NCBI RefSeq assembly: GCF_019132845.1
Contig: NZ_JAHSPR010000010.1
Coordinates: forward strand, 1 to 64,000
From: Advenella alkanexedens
Lineage (GTDB): Bacteria > Pseudomonadota > Gammaproteobacteria > Burkholderiales > Burkholderiaceae_B
Length of the DNA: 64,000 bases
Direction of reading: 5' to 3'
Shown here: positions 28,976 to 38,448 of the stretch, piece after piece
Position numbering within the stretch: position 1 is the stretch's first letter
Layout: every line of letters begins with the position of its first letter
Made by a program: the position numbers and the translations under genes
Notes under the pieces: model-generated
Database searches by the model: none
What the model was told of the DNA's origin: nothing
The model's input: only the letters and a program-made list of their open reading frames with translations

Positions 28976-30173
28976 CGGTACGGTGTTTGACGTTGCCATC
29001 ATTGGTGCGGGGGCGGCAGGCATGATGTGTGCCGCTGTCGCCGGCCAGCGTGGCCGGAAAGTGGTATTAATTGATCATGCCACCAAGCTGGCCGAGAAAA
29101 TTCGTATCTCTGGCGGTGGTCGATGCAATTTCACCAATCTGGGGACCACCTACCAGCAGTTCATTTCCAGCAATGTCCGGTTTTGCCGCTCGGCCCTGTC
29201 GGCCTATACTCCGCAGGATTTTCTGGCCCTGCTGGCGAAATACAAGATAGCCTGGCATGAAAAGCACAAGGGGCAGCTGTTTTGCGATCACTCCAGTGAG
29301 GACATTATTCATGTTCTGCGTACTGAATGTGATCTGGGCAAGGTGGCCTGGCGTATGGGGTGTACCGTCAATGAGATCCAACGGCCGGAAGAGCAGTCAT
29401 TTGTGCTGCACACATCAGCGGGAACGATTCGTGCCGCAAAGCTGGTAGTGGCCACTGGCGGGATGGCCATTCCCCAGCTGGGTGCCAGTGACTATGGCAT
29501 GAAAATCGCCCGCCAGTTTGGCCTGAAAGTGGTGGAGCCCCGTCCGGCCCTGGTGCCCCTGACATTTGATGCTGACACCTGGCGGCGTTTCAGTACGCTG
29601 GCGGGTGTGTCACTTGAAGCGGTGGTGGCGACCGGTAGCGGTAAAAAGAAACCGCAGTTTCATGAAGATCTGCTGTTTACCCATCGAGGTTTATCGGGGC
29701 CTGCCATTTTACAGATTTCCAGCTATTGGGAGCCAGGCAGCCCCATCATGCTTGATCTGCAACCAGAGCAGGATCTTGAGTCTGCATTGATTGAAAAGAA
29801 ATCGGGCAGCCGCCAGCAGTTGTTAACCGTATTGGGTAATATGTGGCCCAAACGGCTGGCAGAGTGTTGGCTTGAAAACCTGGGCATTGCCCATGATACG
29901 CGCCTGGCTGATATGCCCGACAAAAAAATAAGAGAGTTGGCCACCCTGATTCATGACTGGCAATTAATACCAACTGGTACGGCCGGGTATAAAAAAGCCG
30001 AAGTCATGAAAGGGGGGGTGGATACCGCAGAGCTGGATCAGAAAACCATGGAATCCAAAAAACTGCCAGGCCTGTATTTTATAGGTGAAGTGGTTGATGT
30101 AACAGGTTGGCTGGGTGGTTATAATTTCCAGTGGGCCTGGGCATCCGGAGTGGCCTGCGGGCAGGTGCTTTAA
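28968..30173 (+). CDS. BaiN/HI0933-family FAD-dependent oxidoreductase
   Basis: This 401-aa flavoprotein has an N-terminal dinucleotide-binding GAGAAGMMCA, the family signature KIRISGGGRCNFTN, a mid-protein VVATGGMAIPQLGASDYG and a C-terminal GYKKAEVMKGGV-GLYFIGEVVDVTGWLGGYNFQWAWASG. Members such as YhiN and BaiN are flavin reductases or dehydrogenases with mostly unknown substrates. The ATG lies inside the end of the decarboxylase gene (8-bp overlap), so the two are co-translated. A functional link is not established. Confidence 0.88.
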   Translation: MSNGTVFDVAIIGAGAAGMMCAAVAGQRGRKVVLIDHATKLAEKIRISGGGRCNFTNLGTTYQQFISSNVRFCRSALSAYTPQDFLALLAKYKIAWHEKHKGQLFCDHSSEDIIHVLRTECDLGKVAWRMGCTVNEIQRPEEQSFVLHTSAGTIRAAKLVVATGGMAIPQLGASDYGMKIARQFGLKVVEPRPALVPLTFDADTWRRFSTLAGVSLEAVVATGSGKKKPQFHEDLLFTHRGLSGPAILQISSYWEPGSPIMLDLQPEQDLESALIEKKSGSRQQLLTVLGNMWPKRLAECWLENLGIAHDTRLADMPDKKIRELATLIHDWQLIPTGTAGYKKAEVMKGGVDTAELDQKTMESKKLPGLYFIGEVVDVTGWLGGYNFQWAWASGVACGQVL

Positions 30174-30213
30174 TCTTTGAAAACAAGCAGCCTGCAAGGC
30201 TTGGCCAAAAAGT

Positions 30214-30543
30214 TTATAAATCTATATTGGCTATTTTGGTGGCGGCAATTTTGATTTCACGACCACTGGGTGAGTAGCCGGTCATTTCAAAGCCGGTTTC
30301 GGTTTTGACACCGGTCAGGGACAGGTCAAAGGCATCGTTGGTGGTGCCGAATGCTTCGTTGGTCTGGGCTTTATAGGCCTTGATTTTCAGGTTGGCCACC
30401 ACTTCATCAGGTGTAGTGGCCTGAATGGTTCCAGAGTAAAGATAATTGGCATCTCCACCACGGATACGGGCATCTTCAATAACGGTAATGCCGGGGTTTG
30501 TCTTTGATTCAGCAATCAGGGTTGCATAAAAACCATTATCCAT
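30214..30543 (-). CDS. GrlR-like small regulatory-fold protein
   Basis: This 109-aa soluble protein has a pattern resembling GrlR, the type III secretion repressor fold. It starts MDNGFYATLIAES, continues with a GGDANYLYSGTIQ segment, a VANLKIKAY strand, and ends DAFDLSLTGVKTETGFEMTG. In enterobacteria GrlR binds and inhibits the activator GrlA. No GrlA or type III secretion genes occur here, so this would be an orphan member with another role. It has a strong ribosome-binding site (AAAAGGAG just before the ATG). It is divergent from gcvT. The assignment is moderate, based on pattern alone. Confidence 0.5.
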   Translation of the reverse strand: MDNGFYATLIAESKTNPGITVIEDARIRGGDANYLYSGTIQATTPDEVVANLKIKAYKAQTNEAFGTTNDAFDLSLTGVKTETGFEMTGYSPSGREIKIAATKIANIDL

Positions 30544-30566
30544 AGTTGGCTCCTTTTGGTTGTAAT

Positions 30567-30623
30567 CGGGTCTACATTAACAGACTTTTCATGATAGTGA
30601 TATGACAAAAATACGTAGACCCG
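30567..30623. repeat. Inverted repeat between the GrlR-like gene and gcvT
   Basis: CGGGTCTAC (30567-30575) recurs inverted as GTAGACCCG (30615-30623) with a 39-base AT-rich gap. The arms are perfect over nine bases. It lies 24 bp upstream of the GrlR-like start codon, so it could be a dyad operator for that gene, or the stem of an RNA. No binding protein is recognised. Confidence 0.55.
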
Positions 30624-30713
30624 TTAAATGATTGGTACTTGGTAAAACCAGGAGGTTAGTTTGTAACATGAATCAGTCTGGTGGGCAGTTCTGGTAAATA
30701 CCTAGAAAACAGC

Positions 30714-30743
30714 TTATTTATTGCCGTTAATTAGTAATATAAT
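30714..30743 (+). promoter_or_regulatory. Candidate sigma-70 promoter of the gcv operon
   Basis: A consensus -10 TATAAT (30738-30743) is preceded at 18 bases by TTATTT (30714-30719), a moderate -35. A start near 30750 would give a ~90-nt leader to gcvT. The leader shows no glycine-riboswitch core. Confidence 0.5.
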
Positions 30744-30839
30744 TTTCAGAAATGGGAGGTTCAGGTAGTTATTTGCATGGCCTTGCCATATCCGGGCAGT
30801 TTCTTTGCCAATCAATAAAATACCAATCAGGGTTTCCCC

Positions 30840-31943
30840 ATGTCATCTGAAAATCTTCAATTTACCCCTTTGCACGACACGCATGTTTCGCTGGGCGCCA
30901 AAATGGTGGATTTTGGCGGCTGGGACATGCCGGTGTCCTATGGTTCACAAATCGAAGAGCATCACGCGGTGCGCAATGCCGTGGGGATGTTCGACGTTTC
31001 CCACATGTTGAATATCGATGTTTCCGGGGCGGGGTCATTTGATTTCTTGCGCCATGTGCTGGCCAATGATGTGGCCAGGCTCACTGTTCCAGGTAAGGCT
31101 TTATACAGTTGCATGCTCAACCCCGAAGGAGGGGTGATTGATGATTTGATTGTGTATTTCTTTGCGCCTGATAACTGGCGTTTGGTGGTCAATGCCGGCA
31201 GGGCCGGGGTTGATGTGGCCTGGCTGCAGGCGCAGGCTCAACAAGAGGGGCCAGGGCAGGTCGTGATTACACCCCGTCATGACCTGGCCATGATTGCCGT
31301 GCAGGGGCCGCATGCCCGGGAGAAGGTCTGGAATGTCCGTTCCGGCCTGAAAACGCAAACCGAATCCCTGACACCTTTTACAGCGGTCTTTATTGAGCCG
31401 GATTTCATGGTGGCCCGTACCGGCTACACCGGAGAAGACGGTTTTGAAATCGTGATGCCTGCCACACAGGTGGTGGCTTTCTGGAATGATCTGCTGGCTC
31501 AGGGGGTAAAACCGTGTGGCCTGGGTGCCCGTGATACCTTGCGCCTTGAGGCCGGCATGAATTTATACGGTCAGGATATGGATGAAACCATCCAGCCCGC
31601 CCAGGCGGGTTTGGCCTGGACGGTCAGTTTTAAAGACGAAGCCCGTGATTTTATTGGCCGCCAGGCCATTTCCCAGGATCCAAAGCGCAATGCTTTTATG
31701 GGCATCAAGCTGAATGAGCGCGGTGTGATGCGGTCTCATATGAAAGTCAGGACCGAATTGGGCGAGGGCGAGATTACCAGTGGTACCATGTCACCCACTT
31801 TAGGATTTTCCATCGGTTTTGCCCGTTTGCCTGAAGGCGTTCAGGCCGGTGACCCGGTCCAGGTGGAGCTGCGTGGCAAATGGCTGCCGGCAACCTTGTG
31901 CGCCTTGCCTTTTGTGCGACATGGCAAGCCATTAGTGTCTTGA
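30840..31943 (+). CDS. gcvT: Glycine cleavage system T protein (aminomethyltransferase)
   Basis: This 367-aa tetrahydrofolate-dependent enzyme takes the aminomethyl group from the lipoyl arm of GcvH, releasing ammonia and making 5,10-methylene-THF. Conserved segments include FGGWDMPVSYG near the N-terminus, FDVSHM, the GYTGEDGFEI folate-binding loop, LEAGMNLYGQDMDE and the C-terminal GEITSGTMSPTLGFSIGFA. It is the first gene of gcvT-gcvH-gcvP, the common operon order. A 116-bp gap to gcvH leaves room for a second promoter. Confidence 0.97.
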   Translation: MSSENLQFTPLHDTHVSLGAKMVDFGGWDMPVSYGSQIEEHHAVRNAVGMFDVSHMLNIDVSGAGSFDFLRHVLANDVARLTVPGKALYSCMLNPEGGVIDDLIVYFFAPDNWRLVVNAGRAGVDVAWLQAQAQQEGPGQVVITPRHDLAMIAVQGPHAREKVWNVRSGLKTQTESLTPFTAVFIEPDFMVARTGYTGEDGFEIVMPATQVVAFWNDLLAQGVKPCGLGARDTLRLEAGMNLYGQDMDETIQPAQAGLAWTVSFKDEARDFIGRQAISQDPKRNAFMGIKLNERGVMRSHMKVRTELGEGEITSGTMSPTLGFSIGFARLPEGVQAGDPVQVELRGKWLPATLCALPFVRHGKPLVS

Positions 31944-32059
31944 TCCGGCGGTTTTGCGGCTCACGGGTCTTGGAAATCTTGAACAAATCAGTGTCAATAT
32001 TACGTTTAAAACGTGTTTGTTATATATAAATAAATTTGTCAATCAGGAGTGATTAATCA

Positions 32060-32434
32060 ATGAATTTGCCTACCGATCGTAAATATACCAAGACTCATGA
32101 ATGGGTTTTGGCAGAAGGTGACGTATTCCTGGTCGGTATTACCGACAATGCACAGGATCAGTTGGGTGATCTGGTTTATGTGGGAGATGTGAATGTGGGT
32201 GATACCCTGAAGGCCGGTGAAACAGCGGCAGTGGTTGAGTCGGTCAAGGCCGCTTCAGATATTTATGCGCCTGTTGATGGTGAAATTGTGGCTTTTAATG
32301 AAAGCCTTGAAGAGGAGCCCAATTTGATCAACGAAGACGCTTACGCAAACTGGATCTTCAAGATAAAGCCCAATAACCCGGCAGATCTTGAAGCCTTGCT
32401 GGATGCCGCCGGTTATCAGGAGCAGGCTGAATAA
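32060..32434 (+). CDS. gcvH: Glycine cleavage system H protein
   Basis: This 124-aa lipoyl-carrier protein shuttles the methylamine group between GcvP, GcvT and the L protein. The lipoylation site is Lys63 in the VESVKAASDIYAP motif, inside the usual beta-sandwich. The N-terminus MNLPTDRKYTKTHEW is family-typical. A clear ribosome-binding site (CAGGAG, 32044-32049) precedes the ATG. gcvP follows after 24 bp with no terminator. Confidence 0.97.
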   Translation: MNLPTDRKYTKTHEWVLAEGDVFLVGITDNAQDQLGDLVYVGDVNVGDTLKAGETAAVVESVKAASDIYAPVDGEIVAFNESLEEEPNLINEDAYANWIFKIKPNNPADLEALLDAAGYQEQAE

Positions 32435-32458
32435 TCACCATTTTTATGGGATAAAGAT

Positions 32459-35326
32459 ATGTTGCGTACACATAAGGATGTGTCCCAGGCGTTTATTGGT
32501 CGACACGTAGGGCCTACCGAGGCCGAGCAGAAAAAAATGCTGTCTGTTATCGGGGCTGAAAGCCTGGATGACCTGATTGAGGAAATTGTGCCTGCGGGTA
32601 TTCGTCTGGCAGGCCCTCTGGTGCTGGATCATGCCCGCAGTGAAACCGATGTGCTGGCTGAACTCAAGCGTATTGCATCGGGCAATAAACTGTATCGGAA
32701 CTATATCGGGCAGGGTTACTATGGCACACACACGCCGAATGTGATTTTGCGCAACATTCTTGAAAATCCGGCCTGGTATACCGCTTATACCCCTTATCAG
32801 CCTGAAATTTCCCAGGGCCGTTTGGAAGCCTTGCTGAATTTCCAGACAATGGTGGCTGATCTGACCGGATTGCCGGTGGCCAATGCCTCTTTGCTTGACG
32901 AAGCCACGGCTGCTGCCGAGGCCATGACCTTGGCAAAGCGGGTATCAAAATCCAAAAGCCAGGTGTTTTTTGTGTCCATGCATTGTCATCCGCAAACCGT
33001 CGCGGTGGTTCGTACTCGTGCCGAAGCCCTGGGGATAGAGGTGGTTTGTGGCAATGAGCTGGAAGATATCCCGGATTGTTTTGGGGTATTGCTGCAGTAT
33101 CCGCATAGTCTTGGCGGGGTACTTGATTACGCCAGTCTGACCATGGCCCTGCAGGCAAAAGGCACGGTTGTTGCCGTCGCTACCGATTTGCTGGCCCTGG
33201 CCATTTTGAAAGCCCCCGGCGAATGGCATGCCGATATTGCCGTTGGCAGTGCGCAGCGCTTTGGGGTGCCTTTGGGGTTTGGCGGTCCACACGCCGGGTT
33301 CATGGCCTGTAAAGATGCCTTCAAGCGCAATATGCCCGGTCGCCTGGTGGGGGTTTCGCTAGATGCCCAGGGGAACCCGGCATTAAGGTTGGCCTTGCAA
33401 ACCCGTGAGCAGCATATTCGCCGTGAAAAGGCCACGTCCAATATTTGTACGGCCCAGGTCCTGCTGGCGGTAATGGCCAGCATGTATGCGGTTTATCATG
33501 GGGCTAATGGTATTCGTGCGATTGCGCAGCGGGTTTATGTGTGTACGCTGGTGTTAAAAGAAGCCCTGGCCCGACTGGACTTGAGTACGGTTAACGATAC
33601 TTTCTTTGATACCTTGCAGGTAAAAACAGCCTTGGCGGCTGAGGTGATCAAGGCAGCCCTGAATGCGCAAATCAATCTGCGTCAGCCTGACAATGACAGT
33701 TTTGCGGTGTCTCTGGATGAAACGGTAACGCTTGAAGATCTTCAGCAGCTGGTGAATGTGATTGCAGCCGGTGTTGGCAGGGCAGCGCCAGATGTGGCCG
33801 GGCTTTATGCCGAACTGGATGTTTTTGTGCCCAATAGTGTGGCCAGGCAGTCTGCCATTTTGTCGCATCCGGTTTTTTCCAGTATTCATTCCGAAACTGA
33901 TATGCTGCGTTATTTACGCAGCCTTGCCGATAAAGATCTGGCTCTTGATCGCAGTATGATTCCATTGGGCTCCTGCACCATGAAACTGAATGCGACGGCA
34001 GAGATGATGCCCATTACCTGGCCCGAGTTTGCAAACCTGCATCCTTATGCACCGCGCGATCAGGCGGCCGGTTATCAGGAGCTGCTTGATCGTCTTTCGC
34101 ATGCCTTGTGTGAGGTCACGGGCTACGATTCGATTAGTATGCAACCCAATTCAGGGGCCCAGGGAGAGTATGCAGGGCTTTTGGCGATTCGTGCCTATCA
34201 TCAGGCCAATGGCCAGCATCAACGCAATGTTTGTCTGATTCCCGCGTCTGCGCATGGCACCAATCCGGCCTCGGCGCATTTGGCGGGCATGGATGTCGTG
34301 GTGGTTGCGACTGATGAAAATGGCAATGTGGATGTGAGTGATCTTAAGGTGAAGTTGGAAAAGCTGGGTGATCGGGTCGCGGCCTTGATGGTGACATATC
34401 CCTCTACGCATGGTGTGTTTGAAGAGGCGATTACCGAGATTTGCGAACTGGTGCATCAGGCAGGCGGGCAGGTTTATCTGGATGGTGCAAATATGAATGC
34501 AATGGTGGGGCTGGCCAAGCCAGGCCTGTTCGGTTCCGATGTGTCTCATCTTAACTTGCACAAGACGTTTTGTATTCCGCATGGCGGCGGTGGGCCAGGT
34601 GTGGGGCCGGTTGCGGTGCGTGCCCATTTGGCGCCCTATTTGCCAGGTGTGTTGGATGAGCGGGGGCATCGTGATGACCATGCGTTGATGGGGCCGGTGT
34701 CTGCGGCACCTTTCGGGTCTGCCAGTATTTTGCCCATTTCTTATGTGTATATCGCTTTAATGGGGGCCGAAGGCCTGAAACGGGCGACCGAGGTGGCTTT
34801 GCTGAATGCGAATTATATTGCGAAGCGGCTGGCGCCTTATTATCCGGTATTGTATTCGGGACGTAATGGGCGCGTTGCCCATGAGTGTATTCTGGATTTG
34901 CGTCCTGTTAAGGAAAGTAGCGGGATTACGGTGGATGATGTGGCCAAGCGTCTGGTGGACTATGGTTTTCATGCGCCCACGATGAGTTTTCCGGTGGCGG
35001 GTACGCTGATGGTTGAGCCGACCGAGTCGGAGAGCCTGAGGGAGTTGGATCGGTTCATTAATGCGATGATTGCGATTCGCAAGGAGATTGAGCAGGTCGA
35101 GAAGGGGCAGGTGGATGCGCAGGATAATGTGCTGGTGAATGCACCACATACGGCGCAGATGCTGGTGGCGGATGTTTGGGAACATGGTTATTCCCGTACC
35201 GAGGCGGCTTATCCGTATTCGGTGTCATCGGATGGCAAGTATTGGCCACCGGTGGCGCGGGTGGATAATGCTTATGGGGATCGGAATCTGGTTTGTACTT
35301 GTCCGCCGCTTAAGGACTATGTTTGA
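32459..35326 (+). CDS. gcvP: Glycine dehydrogenase (decarboxylating), P protein
   Basis: This 955-aa PLP enzyme decarboxylates glycine and passes the methylamine to lipoylated GcvH. It is the fused two-half form: the N-terminal half has [13 protein letters not shown], the C-terminal half has the PLP lysine in [17 protein letters not shown] (about residue 702) and ends in [17 protein letters not shown]. Length is typical of proteobacterial single-chain GcvP. It completes the gcv operon; the L protein (dihydrolipoamide dehydrogenase) is not in the window. The last quarter seems to have more G-ending codons than the rest, noted only as an impression. Confidence 0.97.
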   Translation: MLRTHKDVSQAFIGRHVGPTEAEQKKMLSVIGAESLDDLIEEIVPAGIRLAGPLVLDHARSETDVLAELKRIASGNKLYRNYIGQGYYGTHTPNVILRNILENPAWYTAYTPYQPEISQGRLEALLNFQTMVADLTGLPVANASLLDEATAAAEAMTLAKRVSKSKSQVFFVSMHCHPQTVAVVRTRAEALGIEVVCGNELEDIPDCFGVLLQYPHSLGGVLDYASLTMALQAKGTVVAVATDLLALAILKAPGEWHADIAVGSAQRFGVPLGFGGPHAGFMACKDAFKRNMPGRLVGVSLDAQGNPALRLALQTREQHIRREKATSNICTAQVLLAVMASMYAVYHGANGIRAIAQRVYVCTLVLKEALARLDLSTVNDTFFDTLQVKTALAAEVIKAALNAQINLRQPDNDSFAVSLDETVTLEDLQQLVNVIAAGVGRAAPDVAGLYAELDVFVPNSVARQSAILSHPVFSSIHSETDMLRYLRSLADKDLALDRSMIPLGSCTMKLNATAEMMPITWPEFANLHPYAPRDQAAGYQELLDRLSHALCEVTGYDSISMQPNSGAQGEYAGLLAIRAYHQANGQHQRNVCLIPASAHGTNPASAHLAGMDVVVVATDENGNVDVSDLKVKLEKLGDRVAALMVTYPSTHGVFEEAITEICELVHQAGGQVYLDGANMNAMVGLAKPGLFGSDVSHLNLHKTFCIPHGGGGPGVGPVAVRAHLAPYLPGVLDERGHRDDHALMGPVSAAPFGSASILPISYVYIALMGAEGLKRATEVALLNANYIAKRLAPYYPVLYSGRNGRVAHECILDLRPVKESSGITVDDVAKRLVDYGFHAPTMSFPVAGTLMVEPTESESLRELDRFINAMIAIRKEIEQVEKGQVDAQDNVLVNAPHTAQMLVADVWEHGYSRTEAAYPYSVSSDGKYWPPVARVDNAYGDRNLVCTCPPLKDYV

Positions 35327-35376
35327 TTTTGGTGATTTGAGTCTTTAGTTATTTGAGCCCGTTCTTTTTGAAAGGT

Positions 35377-35448
35377 GCGGATTCATCATTCAGGTTTGCT
35401 CTGACGCCGCTACGCGCCGGATTCGCTGCACCTGAACGATGAATCCGC
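35377..35448. repeat. Large palindrome between gcvP and folA
   Basis: The arm GCGGATTCATCATTCAGGT (35377-35395) pairs with ACCTGAACGATGAATCCGC (35430-35448), 18 of 19 bases, around a 34-base GC-rich loop. T-rich tracts flank both sides (CTTTTTG before, TTTTCTTTG after), so it may end transcription from both the gcv operon and the convergent folA side. Size and composition also fit a dispersed palindromic element. The rest of the 272-bp gap shows no supported gene. Confidence 0.6.
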
Positions 35449-35599
35449 TTTTCTTTGTTTTGGGCGGGTGGTTTCTTCTTGAAAGGGATGGTTTTCAGAT
35501 TTGTGGCAGGCGAAGCCTGACGGGGTGGTTGTGTGCACCATCCCAGTCCCGGGTGGTTACACACAAACCCCAGTTCCCACGTTATTGGCAACCAGTCAG

Positions 35600-36088
35600 T
35601 TACGCTTTTTCGTAAATGACGAAGTCGTAGCTTAGGCCGTTTTCTTGGGGCTGGGTTTGCCGGCTGGTTTCTTTCCAGCGGGTTTTGTCCAGGGCCGGGA
35701 AGTAGGTGTCGCCTTCAATGTTGGCGTGGATTTCGGTGGCATATATCTTGTCGCATTGGTCCAGGCTTAAGCGGAAGATTTGTTCGCCACCGATGATGAA
35801 GACATTTTCTACGCCGTCTGCGGTGGCGGCGGTGATGGCTGTTTCAAGGGTAGGGACGCATTCCGCACCGGTAGCCTGGTAGTCCTGATTGCGCGTGATG
35901 ACGATGTTGCGTCTGCCAGGCAAGGGGCGACCCAGGGATTCCCAGGTTTTACGGCCCATGATAATGGGACTGCCCACGGTGGTTTTTTTGAAGTTGGCCA
36001 GGTCGCCCGGGATGTGCCATGGCATGGTGTTGTCTTTACCGATGACGTGGTTGTCGGTGTAGGCGACGATGATGTTTAAAGAGGTCAT
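35600..36088 (-). CDS. folA: Dihydrofolate reductase
   Basis: This 162-aa enzyme reduces dihydrofolate to tetrahydrofolate with NADPH. The N-terminal IIVAYTDNHVIGKDNTMPWHIPGD loop with the active-site Asp, the MGRKTWESLGRPLPGR cofactor motif and FIIGGEQIF are all present. It is the chromosomal type, not a dfrA cassette protein, and is similar in length to E. coli FolA. It lies 55 bp downstream of thyA on the same strand, so the dihydrofolate made by thymidylate synthase is recycled by its neighbour. Confidence 0.97.
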   Translation of the reverse strand: MTSLNIIVAYTDNHVIGKDNTMPWHIPGDLANFKKTTVGSPIIMGRKTWESLGRPLPGRRNIVITRNQDYQATGAECVPTLETAITAATADGVENVFIIGGEQIFRLSLDQCDKIYATEIHANIEGDTYFPALDKTRWKETSRQTQPQENGLSYDFVIYEKA

Positions 36089-36143
36089 GTGCTTGGGTGT
36101 TTCTTACTGGATTAATGCTTGTTTATTGCTGTCTTGTGCCTGT

Positions 36144-36938
36144 TTAAACGGCCACGGGTGCCTTGATATGGGGGTGGTGCCGGTAATCCAGGATTTCGAA
36201 GTCTTCGTACTCGTACTCAAAAATGGATGCAGGCTTGCGTTTGATGTTGAGTTTGGGGTAGGGGAAGGGTTCGCGAGACAGTTGCAGTTCGACCTGTTCC
36301 AGGTGGTTGCTGTACAGGTGGCAGTCGCCGCCGGTCCAGATGAATTCGCCAACTTCCAGGTTGCATTGTTGGGCCACCATGTGGGTGAGCAGGGCGTAGC
36401 TGGCAATGTTAAAGGGAACGCCCAGGAAAATGTCGGCACTGCGCTGGTAAAGCTGACAGGATAATTTTCCTTCGGCTACGTAAAACTGGAAGAAGGCGTG
36501 ACAGGGAGGCAGCTTCATTTTGCCGATGTCTGCCACGTTCCAGGCGGACACGATCAGGCGGCGTGAATCGGGGTTGTTTTTGATTTGTTCAATAACCTGG
36601 CTGATCTGGTCGATGTGTTCACCGTTAGGGGTGGGCCATGAGCGCCACTGTACACCGTAAACTGGGCCAAGGTTGCCGTTTTCATCGGCCCATTCGTCCC
36701 AAATGCTAACACCGCGTTCTTGCAGCCATTTGACGTTGGCGTCACCGCGCAGGAACCAGAGCAGTTCTATGAAGATGCTTTTGGTATGCAGCTTTTTGGT
36801 GGTGACCATGGGAAAGCCTTCGGACAGGTCAAAGCGCATTTGATAACCGAAGACCGAACGGGTGCCGGTGCCGGTCCGGTCAGTTTTGCTGGCGCCGTTT
36901 TCATAGACGTGTCGCATGAGGTCTTCGTATTGACGCAT
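36144..36938 (-). CDS. thyA: Thymidylate synthase
   Basis: This 264-aa enzyme methylates dUMP to dTMP using methylene-THF. It has the same length as E. coli ThyA, with the catalytic cysteine in [12 protein letters not shown] at about residue 146, the phosphate-binding [13 protein letters not shown] segment and [14 protein letters not shown]. The C-terminus ends in IKAPVAV, typical of the closing tail. It is followed by folA and preceded by an OsmC-family gene only three bases away, so the three genes are likely one transcript. Confidence 0.98.
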   Translation of the reverse strand: MRQYEDLMRHVYENGASKTDRTGTGTRSVFGYQMRFDLSEGFPMVTTKKLHTKSIFIELLWFLRGDANVKWLQERGVSIWDEWADENGNLGPVYGVQWRSWPTPNGEHIDQISQVIEQIKNNPDSRRLIVSAWNVADIGKMKLPPCHAFFQFYVAEGKLSCQLYQRSADIFLGVPFNIASYALLTHMVAQQCNLEVGEFIWTGGDCHLYSNHLEQVELQLSREPFPYPKLNIKRKPASIFEYEYEDFEILDYRHHPHIKAPVAV

Positions 36939-36941
36939 GAC

Positions 36942-37364
36942 TCAAGCCTCCAGGATTTTGGTTTCGTGCGTGATTTCGGCTGTTTTTTCCAGCATGGCAA
37001 CGGCTGAGCAGTATTTGGTATGGGACAGGTTTACGGCCCGTTCAACGACTTTCTCAGACAGGTTTTTGCCTTTGACGGTAAACACGAAGTGGATTTTGGT
37101 GAAAACCTTGGGGTCGGTATCGGCCCGCTCGCCTGTAATGGCGACGCTGCAGTGGGAGATGTCCTGGCGGCCACGTTTCAGGATGAGTACCACGTCGTAG
37201 GCGGCACAGCCACCGGCACCGGTCAGTATCATTTCCATTGGGCGAGGGGCCAGGTTGTTGCCGCCTCCTTCGGGGGCGCCATCCATGGCAGTAACGTGGC
37301 CACTGCCGGTTTTTGAAACAAAAAGCATGCCCTCGGGGCCATTCCATTCAACGGTACACTGCAT
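36942..37364 (-). CDS. OsmC-family protein (YhfA-like)
   Basis: This 140-aa protein has the OsmC/Ohr fold. Visible are PMEMILTGAGGCAAYDVVLILKRGRQD with the first redox cysteine, and HTKYCSAVAMLEKTA with the second. OsmC/Ohr members are thiol peroxidases; the YhfA-like subgroup is uncharacterised. ATG 37364 is used since MQCTVEWNG is the family start. It lies three bases upstream of thyA on the same strand. A role in thymidylate metabolism is not implied; the link is only positional. Confidence 0.88.
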   Translation of the reverse strand: MQCTVEWNGPEGMLFVSKTGSGHVTAMDGAPEGGGNNLAPRPMEMILTGAGGCAAYDVVLILKRGRQDISHCSVAITGERADTDPKVFTKIHFVFTVKGKNLSEKVVERAVNLSHTKYCSAVAMLEKTAEITHETKILEA

Positions 37365-37670
37365 GTTAAGAGTCCTGAAATAACGATTTTCGCAAGAACA
37401 AGAGGCCTTGCCGGAATTTGTTGGTGAGATACCTGTCATTCTACTTGATTGGGCCGCATGGGAGCGGGCAGTTTGGCTCCGCTAGCAGAAAAGACAGGAC
37501 TGAGTCAGTCGGCGATGGGTACGAGTCAAGTTTAAGGCAGTTGTGGTGCTTATATTGGAAAAGGCAAGATATAAACAGGGATGTTGACGGGTTTGGGGGG
37601 GCAGGCGGGTTTCAATTGGCTAAAATAGATGGCTAGAATTCCGAACCATTCAGTATTACCGGAGATTGTT

Positions 37671-38354
37671 ATGACACAGAACATCACTAACACAGGAACG
37701 CAACCGGCTTTCCGTCGACAGCCATCAGGGCTTGATACTTTGTTTATCGAAGTTAACAAGGCGCTTGAGGTGCTTTCGGGGGCGGCACAGGCCACCCGTC
37801 CCAATCCGGCTGGTGAGCCTGATGTGACTGATCCTGAGTTGAGTGAGGCTGAAAAAAGGCATGCAGCCGGTTTGATGCGGGTCAATCATGTGGGAGAGGT
37901 ATGTGCCCAGGCTTTGTATCGCGGTCAGTCAATCATGTGCAAAGACCCGCAGATCAGGCAGGTATTGCTGCATGCCGCCGAGGAAGAGGTGGATCATTTG
38001 TCCTGGTGTCATGATCGGCTTGGAGAGCTGAAAAGCCATACCAGCCTGTTGAATCCTTTGTGGTATGCCGGCTCGTTTACGCTGGGTGTCATGGCCAGTG
38101 TGGCTGGCGTGCCCAAAAATCTGGGTTTCATGGCAGAAACGGAAAGACAGGTTGAGCAGCACCTTGAGTCACACCTGGCATCGTTACCTGCACAGGATGA
38201 GCGTTCACGTAAAATCGTGACACAGATGCGTGACGATGAAATAGGGCACAGGACCACGGCCGAGGTTAATGGAGCTGAAGAATTGCCGGCACCTGTCAAA
38301 CAGGCCATGCGTTTTATGTCAAAAATCATGACGACTTTGGCCTACCGCGTGTGA
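37671..38354 (+). CDS. coq7: Demethoxyubiquinone hydroxylase, Coq7 type
   Basis: This 227-aa di-iron monooxygenase catalyses the C-6 hydroxylation in ubiquinone biosynthesis. Diiron ligands are in the helices with GLMRVNHVGEVCAQALY, HAAEEEVDHLSWC (ExxH) and MRDDEIGHRTTA. It replaces the flavin enzyme UbiF used by E. coli. ATG 37671 is preceded by a good ribosome-binding site (GGAG, 37661-37664); a longer frame has none. A small RNA candidate follows on the same strand with its own promoter. Confidence 0.95.
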   Translation: MTQNITNTGTQPAFRRQPSGLDTLFIEVNKALEVLSGAAQATRPNPAGEPDVTDPELSEAEKRHAAGLMRVNHVGEVCAQALYRGQSIMCKDPQIRQVLLHAAEEEVDHLSWCHDRLGELKSHTSLLNPLWYAGSFTLGVMASVAGVPKNLGFMAETERQVEQHLESHLASLPAQDERSRKIVTQMRDDEIGHRTTAEVNGAEELPAPVKQAMRFMSKIMTTLAYRV

Positions 38355-38412
38355 ATTTTGTTGTTTTTACAACATTCGTTACGATTTTCTTAGGGTTTAC
38401 CTGTAATTTTTC

Positions 38413-38442
38413 TTGCATTGCACCATGAAATTCGGTTATAGT
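38413..38442 (+). promoter_or_regulatory. Sigma-70 promoter of the small RNA candidate
   Basis: TTGCAT (38413-38418) and TATAGT (38437-38442) are spaced by 18 bases, a good housekeeping promoter. Transcription should start near A38449. No coding frame follows, and a strong intrinsic terminator lies about 140 bases on. Confidence 0.75.
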
Positions 38443-38448
38443 TACTAC

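Noticed and set aside
30744-30839. Glycine riboswitch in the gcvT leader
   Set aside because: The leader lacks the conserved riboswitch core segments (for example GGAGAG and CTCAGGC-type motifs) and is short.
34151-35185. Long antisense frames opposite the second half of gcvP
   Set aside because: They mirror GcvP codons and are rich in His, Arg and Ile without domain features.
32459-35326. Recombination breakpoint inside gcvP based on codon style
   Set aside because: The last quarter seems richer in G-ending codons by eye, but I could not compute it and the protein is fully conserved.
35349-35591. An 80-codon minus-strand frame in the gcvP-folA gap
   Set aside because: It is made largely of the palindrome and flanking repeats, and has no ribosome-binding site or family resemblance.
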